Below are positions 14,408 to 22,554 of a stretch of DNA of 64,000 nt, piece by piece. Both the position numbers and the translations under genes were made by a program. How positions within the stretch are numbered: the stretch's first letter is position 1; each line of letters opens with the position of its first letter. This stretch comes from a virus, in the IMG/VR virus record IMGVR_UViG_3300035670_000083, positions 36,285-100,284 of that record. One strand, written 5' to 3'. The notes under the pieces are model-generated. The model was given only the letters and a program-made list of their open reading frames with translations, made no database searches and had not been told where the DNA came from.

Positions 14408-14914
14408 TTATGGCTTCTCACCAATTAGGTAAAGTATATCATATAGTTTTATTTTTATTCTTTCTAATAAAGTTAGATCTCTTTCCAATGATGTTAGAAA
14501 ATAGTATAATCTACCAATACGAGTGTGTATTTCTATATCATTATCCTTCAGAATAATTTCCGTATTAAATGATATACATTTTCCGGTCTGACGGCTGGCC
14601 ATTAGTATATTGAATCTGTTGTTAAAAAAATTATCTAAAATTTCTTCTTGATAATCTCTTAATTTAATTTTTACTGGAGATCCTTTTTCTCCCTTTACCC
14701 AACAATAATTCTCAGCGAAATAATGAATATCCATTTTACATTTAATGTATTCATCGATTTCATGTGGAGTCATTTTAAATGAAAGTCCAGATTTTCTCAA
14801 TCCTATTACCTTTTCATGAAAGGGATTTTCGACATTTTTCAATATCTCACCCATGTTCAACATTTCTATCTTTTCATTTACTAATTTAGTTGTCCATATT
14901 ATTTGTTTCGACAT
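14408..14914 (-). CDS. gp17: terminase large subunit, N-terminal part, ending in N-intein
   Basis: A 168-residue ORF. Residues 1-112 are the start of a T4-type large terminase (KLRDYQEEILDNFFNNR, then LMASRQTGK, the first part of Walker A). Residue 113 is Cys, beginning a 56-residue N-intein (CISFNTEIILKDNDIEIHTR). The intein thus interrupts the P-loop between GK and T, so neither part alone can bind ATP; trans-splicing would be needed to make terminase. The split lies between intein blocks A and B, an early position like that of the AceL-TerL and VidaL inteins rather than the common site. It overlaps the small RHH gene upstream by 29 nt. Confidence 0.9.
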   Translation of the reverse strand: MSKQIIWTTKLVNEKIEMLNMGEILKNVENPFHEKVIGLRKSGLSFKMTPHEIDEYIKCKMDIHYFAENYCWVKGEKGSPVKIKLRDYQEEILDNFFNNRFNILMASRQTGKCISFNTEIILKDNDIEIHTRIGRLYYFLTSLERDLTLLERIKIKLYDILYLIGEKP

Positions 14915-15071
14915 AAACTTTGATTATTTTTCTTGATTCTTTCAAGTGTTTCTTTATTAACTTGTTGACCAAGTGAGATCTATTGATAGAATTTTCTTCA
15001 CAGAACTTTTTCAAATCATTTGAAACTTCTTTATCCAGCGAGAATCCTATATTTTCTTTGTTTAATCCCAT
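14886..15071 (-). CDS. small ribbon-helix-helix-like DNA-binding protein
   Basis: A 61-residue protein: NIGFSLDKEVSNDLKKFCEE is a strand plus helix, and SINRSHLVNKLIKKHLKE is the second helix of a typical ribbon-helix-helix (CopG/Arc) fold. Such dimers bind operators. It overlaps the terminase N-part start by 29 nt, so its translation may be coupled to terminase. It could be an autoregulator of the terminase operon. The T4-like small terminase itself seems to be the divergent gene at 15141. A TATATATA box lies just upstream of the ATG. Confidence 0.65.
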   Translation of the reverse strand: MGLNKENIGFSLDKEVSNDLKKFCEENSINRSHLVNKLIKKHLKESRKIIKVYVETNNMDN

Positions 15072-15108
15072 AATGTATATATAATTAAGTAAAAATGGTA
15101 TTTTTCAG

Positions 15109-15121
15109 TTTAATATATATA
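15109..15121 (+). promoter_or_regulatory. late-promoter-like box
   Basis: TTTAATATATATA, the recurring promoter-like motif of this genome, lies about 20 nt before the small terminase ATG, in a divergent intergenic region; a second TATATATA faces the minus-strand RHH gene. Confidence 0.5.
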
Positions 15122-15140
15122 AGTAAATAAATTTAATCTT

Positions 15141-15740
15141 ATGACTAAAAAAGAAAAAGAAATGAATAGATTGACAGATGAGTTTGATCTTATACAAGAA
15201 GACACCTCTGATTTTGATATAAGCCAGCACTTAGCAACAATGGATGATCTTCCCGACTTAGGACAGATAGAGTTATATGATTATGATGCGGATATTAAAA
15301 CAGCTTCTAAAAAAGGTAATGAGGTATTAGAATCATTAGTTGATCTTTACTTGGGAGAGTTTCCGGAGTTGAAAAATAATCAATATATTAGAAATAAGAT
15401 GAAGGAAGATGCTTTGGTTTATGCTGAAACACTTTTCTTACAGAAAATGACAAGAAAAAACTTTTTATCACAATTAAGACAAGTTGATAATGGTGATAAT
15501 TCAGCAAGAATGCACGAAGTTATAAATCAAACTATTAAGGAAGTAAGAGAAAACTCTAAATTTGCTTCAACAATGAGAAGTGATCTTGAGAAATTCTATA
15601 AAGAGTTGAGAACAGATATAACTGAAGGAATTGTTTCAAAAGGAGATAAAACAAAAGAAGATGATTTTGATGGTGAGATAGTAAATACTTCTCAATTGAA
15701 TGATCTTATTAATGAAGCAATAATGAAGAAAAGGGATTAA
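15141..15740 (+). CDS. gp16: terminase small subunit-like (gp16)
   Basis: A 199-residue, mostly helical acidic protein. Its layout follows T4 gp16: an N-terminal acidic segment with DDLPDLGQIELYDYD (T4 has a similar SDLPGIDGEEIKVYEP), a central helical part with YIRNKMKEDALVYAETLFLQ, and ARMHEVINQTIKEVRENSKF before a final coiled stretch. gp16 forms a ring that regulates packaging by the large subunit. It lies next to, and divergent from, the terminase large subunit genes. The family call rests on pattern and context rather than a strong motif. Confidence 0.6.
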   Translation: MTKKEKEMNRLTDEFDLIQEDTSDFDISQHLATMDDLPDLGQIELYDYDADIKTASKKGNEVLESLVDLYLGEFPELKNNQYIRNKMKEDALVYAETLFLQKMTRKNFLSQLRQVDNGDNSARMHEVINQTIKEVRENSKFASTMRSDLEKFYKELRTDITEGIVSKGDKTKEDDFDGEIVNTSQLNDLINEAIMKKRD

Positions 15741-16588
15741 TCTAAAAATTTGAAATTTTCAAAAGTTTTTATAACATTTGAAAACTCTAAAGGAATCAAA
15801 GTTTCTTCAAATTTATTTGACTTATTGTGTGTGTAAAATTTACATACAACTAAATTTTCTGCATTTCTTATTTTATCTTTAACGATCATTTTAACCTCTT
15901 TTTCACTTTTTAAAAGTAAGTTTTCCAATAATGTGTTTATGTTCTTAGTTAATTCTATTGATTTCTTATCATCGTCATAAAAATAAACCTTTTCATAATC
16001 AGTTATTTCCTCTGATGTTATTTTATCATTTTGGGTTTTAAGTCCTATTAGGTGTTGTAATAGTAATTTAACTTTCTTGTAAGCAATATCATCTTTATCC
16101 TTATTATAAAATGTTTCAGATAGAAAATAATAATCTTTAACTTTTAATCCTATTGATATAAGTTCCTCTTCAATTTTATCTAAGTGTTTTTGATAGTATT
16201 TCTTTTTATTCTTACCGCATATTATGTAAATATCATCATCGGTATTTATTATGTTATTAAACACTTCCATATCAATCTCAGAATCAATCTTTTCAATTAT
16301 TGATGGATTCAAATATTCTTGCATTGAAATAGCAAGATTTGATATGTCTTGTTTATATTTTTTTGATTTTATTTTTAGTTTATTCATAAAATCATTTGGT
16401 AGCCAAAAATTTTCACCATTAAATGATATTTTATTATTATGGCTTCTGAATATTCCTGACTTGAATGATTTAAATTGATATGGTTCAATTTTCATTATAG
16501 GAATGTTTGGATTATCTTTTGATACAATCCAAGGTTTAGTTTTCATATCCAATATTATATCTAAATCTATAAAATGTGCAGATCTCAT
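15737..16588 (-). CDS. HAD-like phage protein, possibly degenerate phosphatase
   Basis: A 283-residue protein from the ATG at 16588; a longer reading frame begins at 16612 but would start inside the promoter-like TATATATA box. The N-terminus reads HFIDLDIILDMKTKPWIV then FKSGIFR and NGENFWLP, a pattern seen in phage HAD-type proteins. DLDIIL stands where HAD motif I would be, IICGKNKKKYY where the TGR motif lies, and YFYDDDKKS where the acidic motif IV lies. The second motif-I aspartate is replaced or shifted, so activity is doubtful. It ends overlapping the gp16-like gene by 4 nt, tail-to-tail. Confidence 0.55.
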   Translation of the reverse strand: MRSAHFIDLDIILDMKTKPWIVSKDNPNIPIMKIEPYQFKSFKSGIFRSHNNKISFNGENFWLPNDFMNKLKIKSKKYKQDISNLAISMQEYLNPSIIEKIDSEIDMEVFNNIINTDDDIYIICGKNKKKYYQKHLDKIEEELISIGLKVKDYYFLSETFYNKDKDDIAYKKVKLLLQHLIGLKTQNDKITSEEITDYEKVYFYDDDKKSIELTKNINTLLENLLLKSEKEVKMIVKDKIRNAENLVVCKFYTHNKSNKFEETLIPLEFSNVIKTFENFKFLD

Positions 16589-16602
16589 ACTACTATATAT
16601 AA

Positions 16603-16630
16603 AAAAACCCACTTAATTAAGTGGGTTTTT
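16603..16630. terminator. intrinsic terminator
   Basis: AAAAACCCACTTAA paired with TTAAGTGGGTTTTT, a self-complementary hairpin with A and T runs on both sides. It ends minus-strand transcription from the 16636-17902 genes. Confidence 0.85.
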
Positions 16631-16635
16631 AGTTT

Positions 16636-17082
16636 TTAAGCTATTTCTTTTTCTAAGGCAAAATTATAAAGTGTTGCCAAGTTAAGATATTTGATAAATC
16701 CTTCTCTTATGTCTTTGAATGTTTTTGATTTTTTTATAATAGAATAAACTAATATTCCAAATTCTTCTTGGAATTTCAAATAACATTCTCCCCAGTTACA
16801 TTTATATTCCTCACCAAATCTCCATTCTTTATCACCACCAGAAAGCCAGTATAACGATTTTGAGGGTTCTATATCATAATAATTTATTTCATCGATTTTA
16901 ATGTTCCATACTGGATCGTTCCAATTTTTCATTTGTAACATTATAGCTATTGCCTCGCCAATATCAGATGTCATTTCATTGCCAATTTCAAAATGATAAC
17001 TATTATATTCTTTACTTATCTTAATCAATTCTGAGTTCCAAACGTTGTTGGGTCTCATCACAGTCACTTTTTTTCTTCTCAT
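16636..17082 (-). CDS. hypothetical protein
   Basis: A 148-residue protein, MRRKKVTVMRPNNVWNSELI, with many Trp residues (NWNDPVWNIKIDEINYYD, LYWLSGGDKEWRFGEEY) and a helical C-terminus. There is no signal peptide, membrane segment or known motif. It starts 11 nt after the MORN-like gene on the same strand and ends at a terminator, so the two share a transcript. The function is unknown. Confidence 0.65.
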   Translation of the reverse strand: MRRKKVTVMRPNNVWNSELIKISKEYNSYHFEIGNEMTSDIGEAIAIMLQMKNWNDPVWNIKIDEINYYDIEPSKSLYWLSGGDKEWRFGEEYKCNWGECYLKFQEEFGILVYSIIKKSKTFKDIREGFIKYLNLATLYNFALEKEIA

Positions 17083-17093
17083 TTTTGTTTTGA

Positions 17094-17399
17094 TTAATTT
17101 TTATATCCTTCAGATTGTAGATTTATACCGGAGTACCATTTACCCTTGAAAACTCCGTTTTCAAATATTCCATTTATAAAATTTCCGTAAAATGATCCAC
17201 CTTTAAATATTCCATAGTGCCAGTCTCCGGTGAAATAATTACCAGAGTGCCAAATTAAAGTATTATTCTTAATCTCGATATTGGCTTCTTCAAATTCTGA
17301 ATCTATAAGCCAGTAGAGCTTAAACTCTTTTAAAATAGAGTTTATTTGTTTTTCCGATTTGATTGATTTATTATCAATTATTAGTTGAGTGAATCTCAT
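17094..17399 (-). CDS. small MORN-like repeat protein
   Basis: A 101-residue protein. After a helical N-terminal part (SEKQINSILKEFKLYWL) come repeated Trp/Gly/Phe/Asn strands: IWHSGNYFTGDWHYG, IFKGGSFYGNFINGIF, ENGVFKGKWYSG. This W-x-x-G-x-[FW]-x-x-G rhythm resembles MORN or short pentapeptide-like beta-hairpin repeats. Such repeats are often scaffolds for protein or lipid contacts. The protein is too short to assign a role. Same transcript as the 16636 gene. Confidence 0.65.
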   Translation of the reverse strand: MRFTQLIIDNKSIKSEKQINSILKEFKLYWLIDSEFEEANIEIKNNTLIWHSGNYFTGDWHYGIFKGGSFYGNFINGIFENGVFKGKWYSGINLQSEGYKN

Positions 17400-17482
17400 A
17401 GTTAGAACATAAATTCTTGTTTTTATATATTAAAACATGATTTTCAGAATACTTCTGATATGGATTTTTTAGGAAAATAAAA

Positions 17483-17508
17483 AAACCCGACTAAATTTAG
17501 TCGGGTTT
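17483..17508. terminator. intrinsic terminator
   Basis: AAACCCGACTAAA and TTTAGTCGGGTTT form a 13-bp perfect hairpin with no extra loop base, downstream of the minus-strand gene at 17528. Confidence 0.8.
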
Positions 17509-17527
17509 GTATTTACTTTAATCTACA

Positions 17528-17902
17528 TTAGAATTTGTGAAGGTATTCAAACTCTTCCATGGTAAGTGAGTTTCTACCGTATTTTGAAACTTTTTCTAAG
17601 ATTGAATCAAGTTCTAAAACAACTGGAAGTTCCAATTCTTCCATACCTTCTATCATCTCAAAGAAACTTGGATCATCGCCAATTCTGAATTCGCCTTCAA
17701 TCTCAATATCATCAATAAATACTTTATCATTTTTATTGATTCTCAAAAACTCAATAAGATTTTTATCATCACCTTCGGCAAAAACTACAACTTTATCTCC
17801 ATTCATTTTACAATCATTTAAGAGACTTAGTGGTATTTTATATTCAGAGAAAATAAATTCAAGTTGAATGAGTGGTTTAGTCAAGTCTATTTTGAATCGC
17901 AT
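17528..17902 (-). CDS. hypothetical protein, early-type promoter
   Basis: A 124-residue acidic protein (MRFKIDLTKPLIQLEFIFSE) ending EEFEYLHKF, with a small alpha/beta look and an acidic centre (EMIEGMEELELPVVLELDS). No motif is recognised. It is a single-gene unit: its own Bacteroidota-type promoter lies upstream (17934-17941), and a terminator follows. Expression from the host polymerase early in infection is likely. Confidence 0.65.
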   Translation of the reverse strand: MRFKIDLTKPLIQLEFIFSEYKIPLSLLNDCKMNGDKVVVFAEGDDKNLIEFLRINKNDKVFIDDIEIEGEFRIGDDPSFFEMIEGMEELELPVVLELDSILEKVSKYGRNSLTMEEFEYLHKF

Positions 17903-17933
17903 TGTCTTAGTTTGTTTGTTTTACAAATATAAT

Positions 17934-17941
17934 AATTTTTT
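17934..17941 (-). promoter_or_regulatory. Bacteroidota-type promoter
   Basis: On the minus strand this reads TATATTTG (TAnnTTTG), with TTTG further upstream in TTTTTTTGATAAAAAATT, fitting -7 and -33 spacing. It drives the 17528-17902 gene. Confidence 0.55.
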
Positions 17942-17961
17942 ATCAAAAAAAGAAATTTAAT

Positions 17962-17972
17962 TTTAATATATA
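17962..17972 (+). promoter_or_regulatory. late-promoter-like box
   Basis: TTTAATATATA about 23 nt before the start of the 820-residue gene, the same motif as upstream of many late genes here. Confidence 0.5.
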
Positions 17973-17994
17973 AAAAAAATTAAATTGTTTCCTA

Positions 17995-20457
17995 ATGCGA
18001 AAAATACTAACAAGAAATCAGTTTTTAGATACTGTAAGAACGCAATCATATACAAAATATACTGGAATTGGTAAAACAAATGAAGCTTTTGCTAATGATG
18101 TGAATTGGGGAGATTCTTGGGTTGGTATATTAATCAGTTCTTTGAATAGAAAAGTTAAAACCAAAAGAAATCTTAAAAAGATGGATGGTGTTATAAAATT
18201 GATAAAAGAGAAATTTGATGAATTGGTAGATTTGTGTAAGATAGAAGTTGACGAGATTACTGAAGCAGTTACAATAACAGCATATTATCTAGATGAACTT
18301 GAAAGATCTATCATTAATAAGATGGAGGTTTCTGAGATTATTATAATTTGTAATCGTCTTATCACATTTATTAATGATTCTGATATTTTTACTGATAAGG
18401 ATTATCTTTTGAAGCCAATAAATAATTTCCTTAATTTTTTGAAGACTATCAAAGTTTCTGACTCTGATGACTCTAATGATGACTCTGATGTTGCTTCTGA
18501 TGATGACTCAGAAAAATCTACAGTCAACCCAGAAGATGATAAATTGATCAATGAGATACTTGCTCTTGATGTTGCTAAGAAAAATCCTTTACAATTAAAG
18601 CCTTATGTTGAAAAGGTAAAAAACTCGATTCAGATAGTTGAAGATCGATTAAAATCACCATCAAAGGTTAAAAGTGGTGTCGATGAAAAAGAGATATCAA
18701 AGATTTTTAATGAGATTATTAAATTAGTTCATCCAGATACTAAACATCCTTTATTTCCAGAAGAAAAATCAACAGATTTTAAAGTAAAGGCTGATGAATT
18801 TAAGAAAAAATATGACTTAGAAAACTTGAAAAATCTTCTTATACAAGTTAAATTGATAATCAAACAAATTGAGATTTATAATAAATTAAAAGAAGGTGAT
18901 AAAAAAGCAATCCAAAGTGAGTTTGATAAAAAAGTTGAATCTATTTACCAAGAATTAGTTAAAAAAGAGAAAGAAAAACAAAAAAAGGCAGGTAAAAATA
19001 CCAATCTAGGTGAGGGAACAAGAAAAAGATTACGTAGAGATGCTGAAGAAATGGCTAGAAAGAAAGAATTAGTTAGCTCTAATGAATCTAAAATATCAAA
19101 TTACTTAGATTTTATTATTGAAAAAGACTTGGTTCCTTATAAGAAGTCAGAAATTGTTAAATCCGAAGGATCTGATAAATCAGACGATTCAAGTGATAAA
19201 TCAGGAAAAGCAGAAAAGAATAAAACCGAAAAAACAGATATTTATGTAGAAATTGATGCTAAATTTAATGAATTTTTCACAGATGAAATAAGATCCAAAT
19301 TTGAAGTTGACGAGGAAACTGGCGAATATATTAAGAAGCAAGGTAAAGTAACTGAAAGTTTCACACTTACTAATGAGAATCAGATAATTGAATTGGTGAG
19401 GTTATTTATGAGAGCTTGGAGAATTCATACACCAGGTAGAATACCATCGGGTAGAACAGGTGGTAAGGTTGCTGGAAGAGTTTTCGACCAATATGAGTAT
19501 GTGGGTAAAGGTAATGAGGGTACTCCAGATGCTCCAGGTCCGGGACCATATAGGAATATTGAAATATATCAAAAATTTGAAACAGCTATGTTTGATATAA
19601 TGGCTGATACAAAATATACATCAACAATTTTTAGTGATGATGCTAAGTTTTATTTCAGTGAAGACAAAAAATCTCCAATAAAATTGTCAGAAGTTACTGT
19701 TGAGAAATTAGGAAGTCGTGGATATAATTCAGAGGATTATATGAAGGCGGCTAAACCTCTAGGTAAGATATTATTAAGGTTTATTAGAAATATGATTGAC
19801 AATCCACAAATGTATAGGGAAGGTTCCATTGGTAAGTTTTTGAATGAGTATTTTGGCATTGGTGGTGATATGAAGGAATCTGAATTACAATTTAAAGGAT
19901 TTGATGATGTTGATAAAAATGCTGAAACAACTGGAAATCAGAGAGATAAGATGAGAGCAAAGTTTGTCAAAATTAATGATCAAGAAGAATATAAATCAAT
20001 AGAAGAAAAAGTCAGAAACGAAAAGGATAAGAATTTTTTATTGAAATTAAAATTCAAAGGAGAGAAAAAAAATACTTACTTGCTTTATTTAGGTTTTTTT
20101 AATAAGAACTATTACTTCTTTAAGACACAAAGTAACGAGATACTTGATAAAAATGGAAGTAGTATTGATATTGAAAAACTACCTTTTGAAAAATTAAATA
20201 CTATTTATATTATCGAAACTGAAGATATTAAAGAATTGAAGAGTCGGGGTAATTTTAAATTTAAACAATCTGGTAATCTTAAAGATAAAGATTCTCTTGA
20301 CAATTTCAAATTTGAAGATTATCAAATAGAAGGTAATAAACCATTCATAGAACAGGATATAGAGATATTAGTGGGATTTAAAGATGAAGAGCCGCTTAAT
20401 GATATAAGTTTTGGTAAACAATACAATTCTATTTTTGAAAAAAAGGTTAAAAAATAA
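17995..20457 (+). CDS. large acidic/basic protein, probably virion-associated
   Basis: An 820-residue protein rich in Lys, Asp, Glu and Ser. The start MRKILTRNQFLDTV resembles the tag loosely. About 150-180 is a Ser/Asp run (SDSDDSNDDSDVASDDDSEK), 290-370 is a highly charged coiled-coil-like region, and 390-410 is another Ser/Asp linker. A more ordered part around 470-640 includes RAWRIHTPGRIPSGRTGGK and FDQYEYVGKGNEG. No family is recognised. It begins a run of three same-strand genes leading to the tail sheath, all with low-complexity linkers, so a structural or internal virion protein is likely by context. Confidence 0.7.
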   Translation: MRKILTRNQFLDTVRTQSYTKYTGIGKTNEAFANDVNWGDSWVGILISSLNRKVKTKRNLKKMDGVIKLIKEKFDELVDLCKIEVDEITEAVTITAYYLDELERSIINKMEVSEIIIICNRLITFINDSDIFTDKDYLLKPINNFLNFLKTIKVSDSDDSNDDSDVASDDDSEKSTVNPEDDKLINEILALDVAKKNPLQLKPYVEKVKNSIQIVEDRLKSPSKVKSGVDEKEISKIFNEIIKLVHPDTKHPLFPEEKSTDFKVKADEFKKKYDLENLKNLLIQVKLIIKQIEIYNKLKEGDKKAIQSEFDKKVESIYQELVKKEKEKQKKAGKNTNLGEGTRKRLRRDAEEMARKKELVSSNESKISNYLDFIIEKDLVPYKKSEIVKSEGSDKSDDSSDKSGKAEKNKTEKTDIYVEIDAKFNEFFTDEIRSKFEVDEETGEYIKKQGKVTESFTLTNENQIIELVRLFMRAWRIHTPGRIPSGRTGGKVAGRVFDQYEYVGKGNEGTPDAPGPGPYRNIEIYQKFETAMFDIMADTKYTSTIFSDDAKFYFSEDKKSPIKLSEVTVEKLGSRGYNSEDYMKAAKPLGKILLRFIRNMIDNPQMYREGSIGKFLNEYFGIGGDMKESELQFKGFDDVDKNAETTGNQRDKMRAKFVKINDQEEYKSIEEKVRNEKDKNFLLKLKFKGEKKNTYLLYLGFFNKNYYFFKTQSNEILDKNGSSIDIEKLPFEKLNTIYIIETEDIKELKSRGNFKFKQSGNLKDKDSLDNFKFEDYQIEGNKPFIEQDIEILVGFKDEEPLNDISFGKQYNSIFEKKVKK

Positions 20458-20468
20458 TAATATATTAA

Positions 20469-21866
20469 ATGTCTGATATTAAAAAAATAAATGAATTTTT
20501 CAGCAAAAACTACGAATTTGATAAGAGAGCTAAAGAAGTTTTTCAGAAATTGATAAAATCTATAGATTCTTTAGATGTTATTAAATATGGTGATCATAAA
20601 AGAGAAGTTTCTGTGAATGGTTCTAATCCTAAATCAAAATCTGATCCAACTCCTAAGCCAAATCCTGATCCCGAACCAAATCCATTACCTGTATCTCCAA
20701 AGCCATTGCCACCTGGACCTGTGACTCCAAAGCCATTGCCACCTGGACCTGTACCTCCAAAGCCATTGCCACCTGGACCTGTACCTCCAAAGCCATTGCC
20801 ACCTGGACCTGTACCTCCAAAGCCATTGCCACCTGGACCTGTGCCTCCAAAGCCTTCACCATTTGAAGAGATAAAGAATTTCAATAGAAATGGGCAAATA
20901 GCTTATGTTCTATCAAAATTTGGTGATGATTGGGATATAACTAAATATACAAAAAAGAAAATTCCACCTCGTGGTAAGTTCAGTGATAATTATATTAAGA
21001 AAATAATTTCTGATAAAGAAACTAGTAAAGATTTAAGAGATTTATTGAAAATCATTTTATATTTTAGAAAAAGTGATTCTAAACAAGATAGATTTTTGAG
21101 ATTCATTGAAAGTCAATTTGAAGGAATCGAATTCGGAAAAAGAGTTAAGGCAATATCAACAAGACCTGCAGTTGATACTGCAGCACCTATAGGTGATAGT
21201 TTTAAATATAATGAATATGAACTTTTAAATGAAAATAATAAAGAGACGTTTAATAAATTTTTAGAAAATCATCCAATAAGTGAAAAGATTTTAAATAAAA
21301 ACAAAATCTTAATTTTAGGACTTATTTCATCTATGTATAGATCAAAGAAAAATCCTAACTATTCTATAGAAATAAAAGGTTTGGATAAAGAAAGTCTTGA
21401 TAAGGTTGAGCGTTTTGCTTTTTCTGATTTAAGTCGTAAAAATTATATCTTTCTTGATGAATCTAAAGTATTCAAATTCTCACAATTTAACGAAAAAATA
21501 GATAGTAAATTTAGAGATAGGGTAGGGACTAAAAAAACAAAAATAGTAAATACCACAAAAAAGGTAATAGATAGCACTATTAAAGATAATGAAACTCAAG
21601 TAGTTGTTCATAAAAACAAAGGTGGTGGAAGAGATTGGAGATTATTCAATGGATCAAGTGATAATTATGTTCTGGTAATAAATGGTGAGCACATGATTGA
21701 CGGTGAAGGTAATCCGAAAGTAAATCCTAAAATAACTAAGGTTTTCTGGGAATTTTTAGATTCTTTAAAAGATATTCAATACTCTTATAAAAAGAAAAAC
21801 TTGAGTGATAAAGAGTATAAGGATAAACTAAATCAATTGAAAACCTCATTCCAGAACAAAATTTAG
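20469..21866 (+). CDS. Pro-rich repeat-linker protein, probably virion-associated
   Basis: A 465-residue protein: an N-terminal helical domain (about 1-55), a linker of Pro-rich repeats at about 60-130 (KPLPPGPVPP repeated), then a folded domain (FEEIKNFNRNGQIAYVL) and a basic C-terminal half with GGGRDWRLFNGSSDNYVLV. The Pro repeat would be an extended, stiff spacer. It starts 11 nt after the previous gene. No family is recognised. The minus-strand ORFs here are shadows of the repeat. Confidence 0.7.
   Translation: MSDIKKINEFFSKNYEFDKRAKEVFQKLIKSIDSLDVIKYGDHKREVSVNGSNPKSKSDPTPKPNPDPEPNPLPVSPKPLPPGPVTPKPLPPGPVPPKPLPPGPVPPKPLPPGPVPPKPLPPGPVPPKPSPFEEIKNFNRNGQIAYVLSKFGDDWDITKYTKKKIPPRGKFSDNYIKKIISDKETSKDLRDLLKIILYFRKSDSKQDRFLRFIESQFEGIEFGKRVKAISTRPAVDTAAPIGDSFKYNEYELLNENNKETFNKFLENHPISEKILNKNKILILGLISSMYRSKKNPNYSIEIKGLDKESLDKVERFAFSDLSRKNYIFLDESKVFKFSQFNEKIDSKFRDRVGTKKTKIVNTTKKVIDSTIKDNETQVVVHKNKGGGRDWRLFNGSSDNYVLVINGEHMIDGEGNPKVNPKITKVFWEFLDSLKDIQYSYKKKNLSDKEYKDKLNQLKTSFQNKI
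20697..20846 (+). repeat. 30-bp tandem repeat encoding a Pro-rich linker
   Basis: Five 30-base units, beginning CCAAAGCCATTGCCACCTGG at 20697, 20727, 20757, 20787 and 20817, with only a few substitutions; a degraded sixth follows. Near-identity at the DNA level points to recent expansion. Confidence 0.9.
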
Positions 21867-21890
21867 GATGTAAAATTTTATATATAGAGT

Positions 21891-22496
21891 ATGAAATGGT
21901 TAAAGAAATACTCTATTTTCTTAGAACAAGATGAAACTTCTGATGATATCAATTCAACAGAAGAAACTTCTTTGATAGATGATAATGACAAAACAAATCA
22001 AGAATCGTTAGATCTCATTCAAAAAGATTTATCAGAATTTGGATCAAAAAAAGGAGTTGTTGAGGATATTTTATCTGATATGGAGAAGAATGATTCTCAA
22101 ATTGATTCTGAATTACAACAAAAGGTTTTTAACAATCAAAGAGAAGATTCTAAAAGAAATAAGTATCTAAGAATGTTAGTATCTCTTCATAAATTAAAAA
22201 GAAGAACAGATAAACTTGCTTTAGCTATTGAAACTGATGTAGAAAAAAAGTCAGAAGTTCAAAAGCAAATCTCAGATCTTATAGAAAGATTCAATCAATT
22301 AGAAAATCCATCTCAGAAAGTCAAAGTTGATTCACAGAGAAAGAAATCAGAAGAATATCTGAAGGAATTGAATCTGAAAATCAATGATAATAAAAAGGAA
22401 TTGGCTTTATCAGAAAAGAACTATGATAAGAAAAAAGAAGATTTTGAGAAACAAATGAAAATAGAAGAGGAAAAGATAAAATCATTACAAAAATAG
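21891..22496 (+). CDS. tagged coiled-coil protein
   Basis: A 201-residue protein. The tag MKWLKKYSIFLEQ has the F-L-E end of a gp21-type site. The remainder is acidic then a long coiled coil (LKRRTDKLALAIETDVEKK, KSEEYLKELNLKINDNKKEL) to the C-terminus. A TATATATA box ends 5 nt before the ATG, giving an almost leaderless transcript. It precedes the tail sheath gene. Proposed as a packaged internal protein or a core-like rod; no family is recognised. Confidence 0.7.
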   Translation: MKWLKKYSIFLEQDETSDDINSTEETSLIDDNDKTNQESLDLIQKDLSEFGSKKGVVEDILSDMEKNDSQIDSELQQKVFNNQREDSKRNKYLRMLVSLHKLKRRTDKLALAIETDVEKKSEVQKQISDLIERFNQLENPSQKVKVDSQRKKSEEYLKELNLKINDNKKELALSEKNYDKKKEDFEKQMKIEEEKIKSLQK

Positions 22497-22514
22497 AAAA
22501 ATATGGTTTTTTTC

Positions 22515-22526
22515 TTTTTATATATA
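22515..22526 (+). promoter_or_regulatory. late-promoter-like box for tail sheath
   Basis: TTTTTATATATA about 28 nt before the tail sheath ATG; same motif as at other structural genes. Confidence 0.5.
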
Positions 22527-22554
22527 CCAATAAATAAAAAATAATTATAAGAAT

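Noticed and set aside
20594-20884. Minus-strand Gly-rich ORFs (GFGGTGPGGNG)
   Set aside because: Shadow of the 30-bp Pro repeat on the + strand, inside a long real gene.
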